Assembly: GCF_020700235.1 (NCBI RefSeq)
Contig: NZ_CP085301.1
Coordinates: 1,178,001-1,242,000, forward strand
From: Haladaptatus pallidirubidus
GTDB taxonomy: Archaea > Halobacteriota > Halobacteria > Halobacteriales > Haladaptataceae
Length of the DNA stretch: 64,000 nucleotides
Reading direction: 5' to 3'
Made by a program: the position numbers and the translations under genes. The stretch's first letter is position 1. The number at the start of each line of letters is the position of its first letter. The notes beneath the pieces were generated by a model, which saw only the letters and a program-made list of their open reading frames with translations, did not search any database and had not been told where the DNA came from. Shown one piece after another: positions 51,035 through 59,574 of this stretch.

Positions 51035-52438
51035 ATGGTCGATGTGTCACGAGAGGAAATAACGGACGGGTCACTGATACGTTCTCTTCTGATTCTTGCA
51101 GCCCCGCTCGTCATGCAGAACTTCGTACAGGTCGCTCAGCAGGTCGTCGATACGTTCTGGGTCGGTCGACTCGGCGAAGATGCGGTTGCCGCGGTGGGGC
51201 TTAGTTTCCCGTTGACTGCGCTTTTGTTCGCCGTTCTTCTGATGACAACCGTCGGAACGCAGGTTCTCGTCTCCCAGCGCGCCGGAGCCGAAGAGGACTC
51301 GCTCGCGCGGCGCGCAGTGTTTCACGGTATCACCCTCGCGTTCGTCCTCGGTTTGGCGCTTACCCTCCTCGTGGTGATTTTCGGCGGCGACGCCATATCC
51401 TTGTTCGGCGCCGACCCGGAAGTCGCGTCGCTGACTGTTATCTATCTCACCACGTTCGCTTTCGGTCTCCCACTCATGGGGATGGGTGACGCTATCGAAA
51501 TGGGATTCATCGGGTGGGGTGATTCGCGCGCGGCCCTCTACATCAACGTCACCGCGGTCGCCATCAACATTATCCTCGACCCGATTCTCATCTTCGGTTA
51601 CGGAATTCCGGGATTCACCGGGTTCGAAATTGCCGGTGCCGCTCTCGCAACCGCCCTCGGCTACGGCATTTCGTCACTGTTCGCTCTCGGAATGATGCTT
51701 CGCGGACGAAGTGGCTTATCACTCACGAGAGAAGTGATGACGTTCGAAATAAACGACTACCGTGAAATCGTCGATATTGGCCTTCCTCTCTGCGGCCAAC
51801 GTGCCGCCGGTCAGTCAGTTCGTCTGATCATCGTCGGGGTTGTCGCCGCCGCCGGCGGTTCTGCAGCCCTGGCAGCCTACACCGTCGGTGCCCGTATCGC
51901 TAGTGTCGCGTTCATCCCCGCCAGTGGCCTCGCACAGGCCGCACAGAGCGTCATCGGTCAGAATCTCGGCGCAAAAAAACCGGCGCGTGCACGCCGCACT
52001 ACGTGGATGGGCGCGGCTATCGCCGCCGCCGGTTTGACCCTGATTGGCGTCTTCCAATGGGTCGCTCCCGAACTGCTGGTGAGAACGTTCGTTCCGGATA
52101 TGACCTCCCAAGGTTTCGCCCGGACGGTCGAATATCTCCGGATTCTGGTGTACGGTTACTGGGGCATCGGCGCGATATATCTATTCAACGCAGGATTCAA
52201 CGGCGCGCGCCGGACGAAAGTTAGTTTGGTTGTCGATCTGGTGAAATACTGGGGACTTCGACTTCCCATCGCGGCAATCGGCGTCATGTGGCTTGACTAC
52301 GGCGTGTCCGCCGTGTTCTGGGCAGTCACGATTTCCAACTGCGTCGCAGCGGTCGGTGCCGGTCTGTACTACTATCATACGACCCATAACGGGATGCTGG
52401 AACGGGCAATCGAAGTCGCGTCGAGTCCCGCCGACTAA
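51035..52438 (+). CDS. MATE-family efflux transporter
   Basis: A 467-residue, 12-span multidrug/toxin extruder that couples drug export to sodium or proton influx. The MatE repeats are visible: LILAAPLVMQNFVQVAQQVVDTFWVG (about 20-45), MGDAIEMGFIGWGDSRAALYINV (about 150-172), LPLCGQRAAGQSVRLIIVGVVAA and IASVAFIPASGLAQAAQSVIGQNLGA in the second half. Substrate unknown. It is not closely similar to the second MATE protein at 53631. An AT-rich region upstream would hold the promoter. Confidence 0.9.
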   Translation: MVDVSREEITDGSLIRSLLILAAPLVMQNFVQVAQQVVDTFWVGRLGEDAVAAVGLSFPLTALLFAVLLMTTVGTQVLVSQRAGAEEDSLARRAVFHGITLAFVLGLALTLLVVIFGGDAISLFGADPEVASLTVIYLTTFAFGLPLMGMGDAIEMGFIGWGDSRAALYINVTAVAINIILDPILIFGYGIPGFTGFEIAGAALATALGYGISSLFALGMMLRGRSGLSLTREVMTFEINDYREIVDIGLPLCGQRAAGQSVRLIIVGVVAAAGGSAALAAYTVGARIASVAFIPASGLAQAAQSVIGQNLGAKKPARARRTTWMGAAIAAAGLTLIGVFQWVAPELLVRTFVPDMTSQGFARTVEYLRILVYGYWGIGAIYLFNAGFNGARRTKVSLVVDLVKYWGLRLPIAAIGVMWLDYGVSAVFWAVTISNCVAAVGAGLYYYHTTHNGMLERAIEVASSPAD

Positions 52439-52581
52439 CGTCGCGACTGGTTAAGTGGGGAAAGGGGGAAGAATGGAGAGCGCGGAGCGTGTAACCGCGT
52501 CCGGAGGGTGAATTTCTGTGTATATAAAGCCACGGAGGGTGGAGTGAAAGTGAAATCGCAAGCAAGCCCGGATAAAAAAGC

Positions 52582-52603
52582 GTGTCTGACGGAAGGCAGA
52601 CAC
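52582..52603 (+). terminator. Hairpin between convergent genes
   Basis: GTGTCTG and CAGACAC (7 bp, loop ACGGAAGG) lie between the MATE gene and the convergent gamma-glutamylcyclotransferase gene, with further weaker palindromes next to them. Likely transcription end for one or both. Confidence 0.4.
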
Positions 52604-52630
52604 CGCTGTCTGACGAGTGTCATACATAAA

Positions 52631-53017
52631 TCATTCGGCCGGGTTTGCGCAAACTGCCTCCTCGTGGACGTATCGACGGACGCGCTGTTCGAACGTCCCA
52701 TCGCCGGGCCACGAAACGGGCTTTTTCACGCCCAACCGAGTGGGGTCGCCGACGTACACCGCGACCTCCGTCTCCCCCATCGGAACTACAACTCTGACGT
52801 ACAATCCCCGCCCGACACCTTCGTATGCGTCCAGCATAGCCATATCCGGCGTTTCGAGCAATCGTCCTTCCGTTTCGCCACCCGGTGCCAGCGTCGGGTA
52901 CTGTCCATCGACGCGATGGAGTCCCGACAGTACCGCATCTCCGACGAAGTCGAACGTATCGATCACGCTACCAACGTGGGTCGGGTCGGTAAGCGTTCCG
53001 TAGACGAACACTATCAT
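52631..53017 (-). CDS. Gamma-glutamylcyclotransferase/AIG2-like protein
   Basis: A 128-residue GGCT-fold protein. The family start IVFVYGTLTDP and catalytic glutamate Glu66 in MLDAYEGVGRGLY are present, with GDPT (strand) and FEQRVRRYVHEE at the end. These enzymes release 5-oxoproline from gamma-glutamyl dipeptides or amines; haloarchaea use gamma-glutamylcysteine as thiol, so a role in its turnover is possible. Its ATG overlaps the stop of the upstream DUF6884 gene (ATGA). Confidence 0.82.
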   Translation of the reverse strand: MIVFVYGTLTDPTHVGSVIDTFDFVGDAVLSGLHRVDGQYPTLAPGGETEGRLLETPDMAMLDAYEGVGRGLYVRVVVPMGETEVAVYVGDPTRLGVKKPVSWPGDGTFEQRVRRYVHEEAVCANPAE

Positions 53018-53436
53018 GCGGTCTCTTCCGTTTTCTTCGCCCCTCCGCTCGGCATGTGTTCGATAGTCACCGAAATATTACACCTTTCTAATTCCTTCCA
53101 GAACGGTGACAGACAACGGACGTACTCCGAGTCGAGGAGCGCAATCAGTTCGTCGTAGCTTTCTCCGCCCACGACGAGTTGCTTGATTTCGATCCGCACT
53201 TTTCGTGCCCAGTCGTTTCGTCCGGATGGCGTCAGCGAATCGAGCGTCACGTCGTCGGGACCGATTCTGGCGTCGGGGGAGAACAGTCCGTGCTTTTCGG
53301 AGACGAGTCGCCAATCATCGCACGTTTCCGCGTAGTTCGCTTTCGATCTGAACTGTGACGAAGCATACTGCTCGCGCGCTGGTCGCCATCCACCGCACTG
53401 TTCCTCGCTTCCGTTGACGATTGCGAGCGTCCTCAT
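53014..53436 (-). CDS. DUF6884-like protein
   Basis: A 140-residue protein resembling the DUF6884/YaaA-related family: KANYAETCDDWRLVSEKHGLFSPDARI (about 32-58), the 'mlSAkyGll.p...i.pYd' motif, then W-ARKVRIEIKQL and a C-terminal strand. Often encodes a nuclease-like or peroxide-stress-related fold; here function unknown. First gene of the two-gene operon. Confidence 0.65.
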   Translation of the reverse strand: MRTLAIVNGSEEQCGGWRPAREQYASSQFRSKANYAETCDDWRLVSEKHGLFSPDARIGPDDVTLDSLTPSGRNDWARKVRIEIKQLVVGGESYDELIALLDSEYVRCLSPFWKELERCNISVTIEHMPSGGAKKTEETA

Positions 53437-53518
53437 CGTTGATTGTTGGAACCTACCTCGATAGACGGTATAGTTATAGACCGATTATAGACCAATTATG
53501 GAAATCACAAGGCGAAAA

Positions 53519-53538
53519 CCCTGCCCTGAAGGGCGGGG
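53519..53538 (+). repeat. GC hairpin resembling an IS200/IS605 terminus
   Basis: CCCTGCCC and GGGCGGGG pair (one T-G) around TGAA. In many haloarchaea this hairpin type marks the right end downstream of tnpB. No tnpA or tnpB remnant is visible here, so it would be an orphan end, or just a terminator-like hairpin in front of the second MATE gene. Confidence 0.35.
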
Positions 53539-53630
53539 GATGCCGAAGGTCGGTTAATCGCATTTCGCCCATTTCGCGTCAGTTGCCCGTTCCGGTACAG
53601 CCAAACCCCGTCGGGGGAAATCACGTTCCT

Positions 53631-55004
53631 GTGACGCTTCGCGTGCGAACGATTGCCGTCTGGCGACGAGTACTTGCGCTCTCGTGGCCGGTGATGGCGG
53701 AGCAAGTGCTACGAACGCTGATGCGGACGACCGACATCATCGTTACCGCCTTGTTCTCGCCCGCCGCGGTCGCGGCGATCGGTCTCGCAGACCTCTACGC
53801 GCGTCTTCCGCTCAGAATCGGTCTCGGACTCGGCGGCGGGGCGATTGCGCTTTCCAGCCAGGACACCGGCGGCGGTGCGACCGCGAACCGCGACGAGGCT
53901 ATTACGCAGGCAATTCTGGTCGGTGCGGTCGCCGGGATTCCGTTCGTGCTGTTCGGTCTGTTGTTCGCCAAACCCGCAATCGCCATCCTCGGCGCGCCGG
54001 AAAACGTCGCTCGGATGGGCGGAACCTATCTCCTCATCATCTTCCTCACCGCCCCGGCGCGACACGTCGCGCTGGTCGCCGCCCGCTCTTTGCAGGGCAC
54101 CGGCGACACGAAAACGCCGATGTACATCAACGTCGTCTCCAACTTGCTCAACATCGGCGGAACCGTGGCGCTCGGACTCGGCATCGGACCGTTCCCGAAC
54201 TTGGAAATAGTCGGCGTCGGTATCGCCACCGCCATCGGCAACCTGTTCACCGCGACGGTACTTCTGCTTGCGATGCGCATGAACTGGACGCAGGCATCGT
54301 TCGTGCGGCCGCGAAATCGAACCATCACGAAGCAACTGCTCGCCGTCAGCGCGCCGAGAATCGGCGAAGGAATCGCCGCGACGATTGCGGAGTTCCCGTT
54401 CAACGCGATTTTGCTCGCCTTCGGAACGGAAGTCAACGCGGCCTATCAAATCGGTCGTCGGGTGTACCAGCAGGTGACCGGGCCACTCTCCAGAGGCTAC
54501 AGTGTCGCCTCAAGCGTCGTCGTCGGGCAAGCCCTCGGCAGTGGCGACCCCGACAGAGCACGTTTCGAGGGATGGGCAACTACCGCCCTCGGACTCCTGA
54601 CGGTCGGGGGAATCGGCGGTCTGCTCTTCCTCGTCGCCGACCCGCTGGTTCGGCTCTTCACCTCGGATCCGCCGACCCTCCAATACGCCGCGGATTTCGC
54701 CCGGGTGTACGGGTTGGCCGCCCCGTTCCTCGTCTCGTTCGTCGTCCTCGCCGGCTCATTGCAAGGCGGAAGCGACACGAAAACGCCCTTCTTCGCACGG
54801 ACATCGGGTATGTTCCTGTTCATGGTCGGCTTTTCGTGGGTGGTCGGGGTGCGGATGGACTACGGTGTGATGGGCGTCTACGCCGGAATCCTGCTCCATT
54901 ACGTTTGGTCGATGGCAATCGTCGGGGCCGGATTTTACTGGGGCGGCTGGGCGTCCCGCGCCGCGGCGATGATGGAAGAACGCGGGAGTGCGGGGGAGAC
55001 CTGA
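53631..55004 (+). CDS. MATE-family efflux transporter (second)
   Basis: A 457-residue, 12-span MATE transporter with a long open frame upstream that I do not count, because the domain begins at VWRRVLALSWPVMAEQVLRTLMRTTDIIVTALFSPAAVAAIGLADL. Further blocks: GDTKTPMYINVVSNLLNIGGTVALGLGIG (about 155-183) and QGGSDTKTPFFARTSGMF (about 380-397), the usual two-half repeat. A GTG start is used. Drug or toxin export is the family role; substrate unknown. The two MATE genes are 1.2 kb apart but belong to different branches. Confidence 0.85.
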   Translation: MTLRVRTIAVWRRVLALSWPVMAEQVLRTLMRTTDIIVTALFSPAAVAAIGLADLYARLPLRIGLGLGGGAIALSSQDTGGGATANRDEAITQAILVGAVAGIPFVLFGLLFAKPAIAILGAPENVARMGGTYLLIIFLTAPARHVALVAARSLQGTGDTKTPMYINVVSNLLNIGGTVALGLGIGPFPNLEIVGVGIATAIGNLFTATVLLLAMRMNWTQASFVRPRNRTITKQLLAVSAPRIGEGIAATIAEFPFNAILLAFGTEVNAAYQIGRRVYQQVTGPLSRGYSVASSVVVGQALGSGDPDRARFEGWATTALGLLTVGGIGGLLFLVADPLVRLFTSDPPTLQYAADFARVYGLAAPFLVSFVVLAGSLQGGSDTKTPFFARTSGMFLFMVGFSWVVGVRMDYGVMGVYAGILLHYVWSMAIVGAGFYWGGWASRAAAMMEERGSAGET

Positions 55005-55078
55005 GAGGGTCCGACACCCAACGGCAGAAAACTCGGGTGCAGAAAACGGTAGGATGTCGGAGCACTATTTGATGATCG

Positions 55079-55759
55079 ATGACGGACACCCAATTCACTA
55101 CGGACGACATCGACGGCCCACACGCCGGACAGCCGGTCGCAACCACGGGTGCGACTATCGACGACGCTGACACCGCGATGGTTCTCATTCACGGGCGGGG
55201 TGCGACCGCCGAAAGCATCCTCGAACTTTCCCAAGAATTTCAACACCCGGAAATCGCCTATCTCGCGCCGCAAGCGTCCGGAAACACGTGGTATCCGCAG
55301 CCGTTCCTCGCGCCGGTGGAGACGAACCAACCGTCCCTCTCGTCCGCGTTGGCACTGCTCGAAACGATTCTCTTCGCCCTCGAAACCGTGGGGATTGCGC
55401 CGGATCGAACCTTCCTGCTCGGTTTTTCGCAGGGTGCCTGCCTGACGACCGAGTTTGTCGCACGAAACGCGACGCGGTACGGCGGTGTCGCCGGATTCAG
55501 CGGAGGTCTCATCGGCCCGGATGGGACGCCCCGAGAGTACGAGGGATCGCTCGACGGGACGCCCGTCTATCTCGGATGTAGCGACCGAGATCCGCACATT
55601 CCGGTTAAGCGCGTCCACGAAACGAGGGAGGTGCTTCGCGAACTCGACGGCGACGTAACCGAACAAATCTTCGAAGGTATGGGTCACGGCGTCATCCCGG
55701 AGGAAATCGACCACGTCAGTGAAATGATAGACGGACTGATGGATTCTGAAAGACGCTGA
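55079..55759 (+). CDS. Phospholipase/carboxylesterase-type alpha/beta hydrolase
   Basis: A 226-residue serine hydrolase of the acyl-protein-thioesterase/YpfH family. Catalytic Ser117 in LLGFSQGACLT, Asp171 in CSDRDPHIPV and His203 in GMGHGVIPEE; the oxyanion-loop strand VLIHGRGATAESIL is at about 35-48. Such enzymes hydrolyse short acyl esters or thioesters. It lies 74 bases after the MATE gene on the same strand, so possibly co-transcribed. Confidence 0.88.
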   Translation: MTDTQFTTDDIDGPHAGQPVATTGATIDDADTAMVLIHGRGATAESILELSQEFQHPEIAYLAPQASGNTWYPQPFLAPVETNQPSLSSALALLETILFALETVGIAPDRTFLLGFSQGACLTTEFVARNATRYGGVAGFSGGLIGPDGTPREYEGSLDGTPVYLGCSDRDPHIPVKRVHETREVLRELDGDVTEQIFEGMGHGVIPEEIDHVSEMIDGLMDSERR

Positions 55760-55884
55760 AAAACGCCAAATTCGACCATTTACAACCGTTCATCTCGGTT
55801 TGAATCGTTCATTCGCGTGGCGACATTTTGGAACAGAGAGGGAGCATTGACCCGGCTTATGTAGCTCGTAGAAAATCACGCGGT

Positions 55885-56154
55885 ATGAGTTACCCTCGCG
55901 ATTCCTCTTCGTGGGTTGCTTCGCCGGAAGAGTTCCGGTCAATACTGAAGCTGTTACTCGGCCTTCATTATGACTCCTCAGAGGCGTCCGACCGGGCGTG
56001 GACGTTTCGGTATCTAGATAGTCACTATCCTGATTTGATGGTCGAAATCACGCACCTTTTTCCTTCCGAGCCGAGGATGACAGCCTCTCACCCGCGTGCG
56101 AAGCTTCTTCCTCAATATGCCAATTCGAGTCGATGCTCAGAGAACTGCTCGTGA
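55885..56154 (+). CDS. Small protein with DRAWxFRY...PDLMVEIT core (copy 1)
   Basis: An 89-residue frame with the core FRSILKLLLGLHY...DRAWTFRYLDSHYPDLMVEITHL at about residues 18-58. A second, shorter relative follows 20 bases inside its 3' end in another frame. The last 30 residues of this frame (AKLLPQYANSS) look like readthrough noise, so the true product may end soon after VEITHLF if a frameshift or stop has been lost. I do not recognise the family. Confidence 0.5.
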   Translation: MSYPRDSSSWVASPEEFRSILKLLLGLHYDSSEASDRAWTFRYLDSHYPDLMVEITHLFPSEPRMTASHPRAKLLPQYANSSRCSENCS

Positions 56155-56267
56155 AGGCGCAGGATGGTCGGATAGCTTTCGACCGCTCGTGGCGATTCCA
56201 GTTCTCCGACCGTCCGGATTTGATGGTCGAGATAACGTATCTCGAAAAGAGAGATATGAGTTCGTAA
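56133..56267 (+). CDS. Small protein with DRSWRFQF...PDLMVEIT core (copy 2)
   Basis: A 44-residue frame (MLRELLVKAQDGRIAFDRSW then RFQFSDRPDLMVEITYLEKRD) alignable end to end with the core of copy 1, except for a one-residue deletion. The in-frame sequence upstream (ICQFES) extends the similarity beyond the ATG, so the original start may be lost. It ends 20 bases before the citrate synthase stop. Small-protein pair of unknown function. Confidence 0.45.
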   Translation: MLRELLVKAQDGRIAFDRSWRFQFSDRPDLMVEITYLEKRDMSS

Positions 56268-56287
56268 ACCGGTCGCCGAAGGGTTCT

Positions 56288-57427
56288 TTATCGCTCGTTG
56301 AGCGGTACGAGGTCGGCGTCTTTCTCACCGACATACTTCGCACGGGGGCGAATCAGGCGGTTGTCGTCGTACTGCTCCAGTACGTGTGCGATCCAACCGC
56401 CGACGCGCGAGACGGCGAAAATGGGCGTGTAGATGTCGATTGGGATACCCATCTGGTAGTACGTCGAGGCCGAATAGAAGTCCACGTTCGGCGCGAGTCC
56501 CTTCTCTTCTTTGATGTACTCCTCGATGGCGACGGACATTTCGTACCACTTCGTGTCGCCCGTGGCCTCGCCGAGTTCCTCGCTCTGTTCGCCGAGAATC
56601 TTTGCGCGCGGGTCTTTCACGTTGTAGACTCGGTGGCCGAACCCGGCGACGCGGCGTCCCTCGTCGAGTGCCTCTTGAACCCATTCGACCGGGTCTTGGT
56701 TCGCGTCGTCCACTTCTTCCAACATCCGCATGACGTTGGCGTTCGCGCCGCCGTGGAGCGAACCGGACAGTGTACCGATTGCGCTCGTAACCGCGCTGTG
56801 GAGGTCGGCGAGGGTGCTCGCCGTCACCATCGCGGAGAACGTTGAGGCGTTCAGCCCGTGGTCTGCGTGCAGGACGAGCGCCTGGTCGAACACGTCGGCG
56901 AGCACGTCGTCGGGTTCCTCGTCGTTGAGCATGTAGAGGAAGTTCTCGGCGTGTCCGAGGTCGGTTCGCGGTTCCACTGGGTCGTCACCGTTCCGGATGC
57001 GCGTGAACGCAGCGAGAATCGTCGGCATCTTCGCGGTGATTCGTCGGCCCTTCCGGAGGTTTGCCTCGTGGTCTGCGGGGTCGGATTCCGAGTCGTCCGG
57101 GTCGTAGGTCGCGAGCATCGAGACGGCGGTTCGGAGCGCCGCCATCGGATTCGAATCCGATTCGGCGAGTTCGCGAACGGTGTCCATGACGCCGTCGTCC
57201 ACTGCGCGCTCTTCCGCCATCGACTCGTTGAACGATTCCAGTTCCTCACGATTCGGAAGATTGCCGTGCCAGAGGAGATACACCACTTCCTCGTAACTCG
57301 CACCACGCGCGAGGTCTTCTATCGTATATCCTCGATAAACGAGTTTTCCCGCGTCTCCGTCGATGTGGCTGAGTGCTGACTCCGCGACGACCACGCCCTC
57401 TAAGCCTTTTTTGACCTCGTCTGCCAT
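56288..57427 (-). CDS. gltA: Citrate synthase
   Basis: The 379-residue enzyme condensing acetyl-CoA and oxaloacetate. Catalytic histidines lie in SGSLHGGANANVMRML and GFGHRVYNVKDPRA, and the catalytic aspartate lies in the YSASTYYQMGI block near DFY. Other family blocks: EGVVVAESALSHIDGDAGKLVYRGY at the start and VLHADHGLNASTF in the middle. Length fits archaeal/gram-positive-type dimeric enzymes. Start at MADEVKKGLEG; five further in-frame codons upstream are excluded. Confidence 0.95.
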   Translation of the reverse strand: MADEVKKGLEGVVVAESALSHIDGDAGKLVYRGYTIEDLARGASYEEVVYLLWHGNLPNREELESFNESMAEERAVDDGVMDTVRELAESDSNPMAALRTAVSMLATYDPDDSESDPADHEANLRKGRRITAKMPTILAAFTRIRNGDDPVEPRTDLGHAENFLYMLNDEEPDDVLADVFDQALVLHADHGLNASTFSAMVTASTLADLHSAVTSAIGTLSGSLHGGANANVMRMLEEVDDANQDPVEWVQEALDEGRRVAGFGHRVYNVKDPRAKILGEQSEELGEATGDTKWYEMSVAIEEYIKEEKGLAPNVDFYSASTYYQMGIPIDIYTPIFAVSRVGGWIAHVLEQYDDNRLIRPRAKYVGEKDADLVPLNER

Positions 57428-57596
57428 ACCACGACAATTCACGGGGTACCCGCAAAAGGATTATCTTTCGTGGTCGTTCTGCCGGGACTTGTTTTCTAGC
57501 GTGGGTTTGTCGAACTCTCTCCGCCGTAAACCGGCTTTCGCGCCATCTTTCCATTTTCTACGAACGTTTTTACGGGAGAACGACCAACCTCGAACT

Positions 57597-58802
57597 ATGG
57601 AACCCGCGAGCGGCGAGGTGGAGTACGAACCACGGAGCGTAAAGGAGGTTTTGGCGGAGATGAAAGACACTGCCGAACTGCTCATCGACCTCTCCTTTTC
57701 GGCCGTGTTCCACGGAAGCGACGACATCGCGTCCGAGGTGCTCGCCCTCGAAGGGAAGATGGACGTGCTGGAACTGCAAGCCCGAATGAGCCTGCTCATG
57801 GCCGCCCGAAGCACGGAGGACGCGGAGGAACTCGCGCCAGTCCTCGGCGTCGTCGGGGCCGCGGAGAAAATCAGCGACGCCGCGGGCGACATCGCCAAGG
57901 TCGTCTTGGAGGACATCGGCTTGCCCCAGACCATGCGTGCGGCGCTCCCGGAGGCGATCGAAACGCTCGTTCGCGTTTCGATCGGAGAATCCTCGCCGCT
58001 CGCGAGCCAGACGTTGGGGCGGCTAAACCTCGAAACCGAAACCGGGGTTCGGGTCATCGCTATTCATCGCGGAGGGGATTGGATTATGAACCCTGACAGA
58101 GACACCGACCTCCGAGTGGACGACAGACTTCTCTTGCGCGGCCCCGACGAAGGTATCGGGTCGGTGTACGAGCAAGCAACCGGCGAGAAATACGAACCAC
58201 CGGAACCGCCGGAGGCCTACGATACCGACCTCGAACGCGCGGTCGATTCTATCGTGCTGATGAAAAACATGAGCGAACTCGCGGTTGACCTCGCTTACGG
58301 AAGCGTTCTCTTCGACAGTACGGACGTGGCGGAGGAAGTCGTCGAACTCGAAGCCGAGGTTGACGCCCTCCAGTCGCGCTTCGAGGCGTGGGTGCTACAG
58401 GCCGCAAGCCGCGCCGACGACCCGGTTTCACTGCGCGGACTCGTTCACCTCGCGAACAGCACGGAGGTCATTAGCGATGCGGCGGTCGAAATCAGCGAAG
58501 GGGTGCTCCACGGACTCGGTACCCACCCCGTCGTCGAACACGCCGTTCAGGAAAGCGACGAGGTCATCGTCCGGGTGACCGTCGCGGAAAGGAGTGATTT
58601 TGACGGAGTCACGCTCGGAAACGAACAGGTGGAAACCGAAACCGGGATGCGGGTTATCGCGGTTCGCAGACCGCACGACGACTGGGTCATCTCGCCCGGC
58701 CCGGCGACGGAAATTCAAGCTGGCGACGTCCTACTGGCCAAGGGAACTCGGTCGGGCGCGGAACGACTCGAAGAACTGGCCGGCGTGGTCGAACCGGAGT
58801 AG
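57597..58802 (+). CDS. Tandem PhoU-RCK_C (TrkA-C) regulatory protein
   Basis: A 401-residue cytoplasmic protein with two homologous halves, each a PhoU-like helical domain followed by a TrkA-C (RCK C-terminal) domain. PhoU parts: MKDTAELLIDLSFSAVFHGSDDIASEVLALEGKMD (about 21-55) and MKNMSELAVDLAYGSVLFDSTDVAEEVVELEAEVD. TrkA-C parts: LNLETETGVRVIAIHRGGDWIMNPDRDTDLRVDDRLLLRGPDEG and VETETGMRVIAVRRPHDDWVISPGPATEIQAGDVLLAKG. This architecture controls potassium channels or transporters through bound nucleotide; no channel gene lies nearby. Confidence 0.85.
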   Translation: MEPASGEVEYEPRSVKEVLAEMKDTAELLIDLSFSAVFHGSDDIASEVLALEGKMDVLELQARMSLLMAARSTEDAEELAPVLGVVGAAEKISDAAGDIAKVVLEDIGLPQTMRAALPEAIETLVRVSIGESSPLASQTLGRLNLETETGVRVIAIHRGGDWIMNPDRDTDLRVDDRLLLRGPDEGIGSVYEQATGEKYEPPEPPEAYDTDLERAVDSIVLMKNMSELAVDLAYGSVLFDSTDVAEEVVELEAEVDALQSRFEAWVLQAASRADDPVSLRGLVHLANSTEVISDAAVEISEGVLHGLGTHPVVEHAVQESDEVIVRVTVAERSDFDGVTLGNEQVETETGMRVIAVRRPHDDWVISPGPATEIQAGDVLLAKGTRSGAERLEELAGVVEPE

Positions 58803-58829
58803 CGTAAATACCTCAAACTAGCACCGAAC

Positions 58830-59147
58830 TCAATCGAGGCCGCGAGCGAGTTTGCGCGCCGAAAAGAGTGTCAACACCGCGGTGAAGAGTGCACCGAGCG
58901 TGAGCGCCAGTACGACGGCGAGCGCGAGAAACGAAAGTGGAGTTCCGGCTTGCCCTTGCATTTCACCGATAAATACGACGCGGTAGGCGTACACGAGCGC
59001 GGTGAACAGAGCGCTCATTGCGAAGCCGATAATCGCGTTCCGGCGGACGTTCAACGCCTCGATGAGGTTCGCCACTCCGGGGCGGTCGGGAATCTCCTCC
59101 TGCACGCTCCCCGGTTGGAACGCGCGGATAAAAGAGTCGTCGGTCAC
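58830..59147 (-). CDS. Small two-span membrane protein
   Basis: A 105-residue membrane protein: a polar head ([20 protein letters not shown]) and two to three hydrophobic segments ([48 protein letters not shown]). Start GTG overlaps the RidA stop (GTGA). Conserved haloarchaeal family I cannot name. Probably part of the RidA transcript. Confidence 0.65.
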   Translation of the reverse strand: MTDDSFIRAFQPGSVQEEIPDRPGVANLIEALNVRRNAIIGFAMSALFTALVYAYRVVFIGEMQGQAGTPLSFLALAVVLALTLGALFTAVLTLFSARKLARGLD

Positions 59148-59533
59148 TGATCGATAATAGCGTTGGCTTCGATTTCGACCAGCATTTCCGTGGCAATCAG
59201 TTTATTCACTTCGACCATGCTCGTCGCGGGTCGAACATTTCCGAAGAACTCAGCGTGGGCGTCACCGATGGCTTCCCAATTTTCGATGTTCGTCACGTAC
59301 ATTCGTGTCCGAACCACGTCTTCGAGGCCTGTACCTGCCGATTCAAGCGCCGATTCGATGTTTTCGAGCGTTTGCTTTGTTTGTGCGTAGGGGTCGTCCA
59401 CGCCGACGACTTCTCCGTTCTCGTCGGTAGCCGTCGTTCCGGACACACGGACTTCGTTTCCGACGCGGACTGCGCGCGAGTAGCCAACGCGGTCTTCCCA
59501 CTCGGTTCCGCTGGAGATGGTTTCACGGGTCAT
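59144..59533 (-). CDS. RidA/YjgF/TdcF-family imine deaminase
   Basis: A 129-residue trimeric RidA protein that hydrolyses reactive enamine/imine intermediates from PLP enzymes such as threonine dehydratase. Active-site features: [15 protein letters not shown] (substrate loop), [12 protein letters not shown] with the conserved arginine, and RPATSMVEV...EIEANAI with the glutamate. An upstream GTG two codons earlier is possible. Near the threonine synthase gene, though not in its operon. Confidence 0.88.
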   Translation of the reverse strand: MTRETISSGTEWEDRVGYSRAVRVGNEVRVSGTTATDENGEVVGVDDPYAQTKQTLENIESALESAGTGLEDVVRTRMYVTNIENWEAIGDAHAEFFGNVRPATSMVEVNKLIATEMLVEIEANAIIDQ

Positions 59534-59574
59534 GCTCACAGTACGACGAACGAGCGCAAAAATCCATCACCGCC

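Noticed and set aside
53684..55072. A 462-codon frame overlapping the second MATE gene
   Set aside because: Almost entirely Arg/Gly/Pro, an out-of-frame shadow of the MATE coding sequence.
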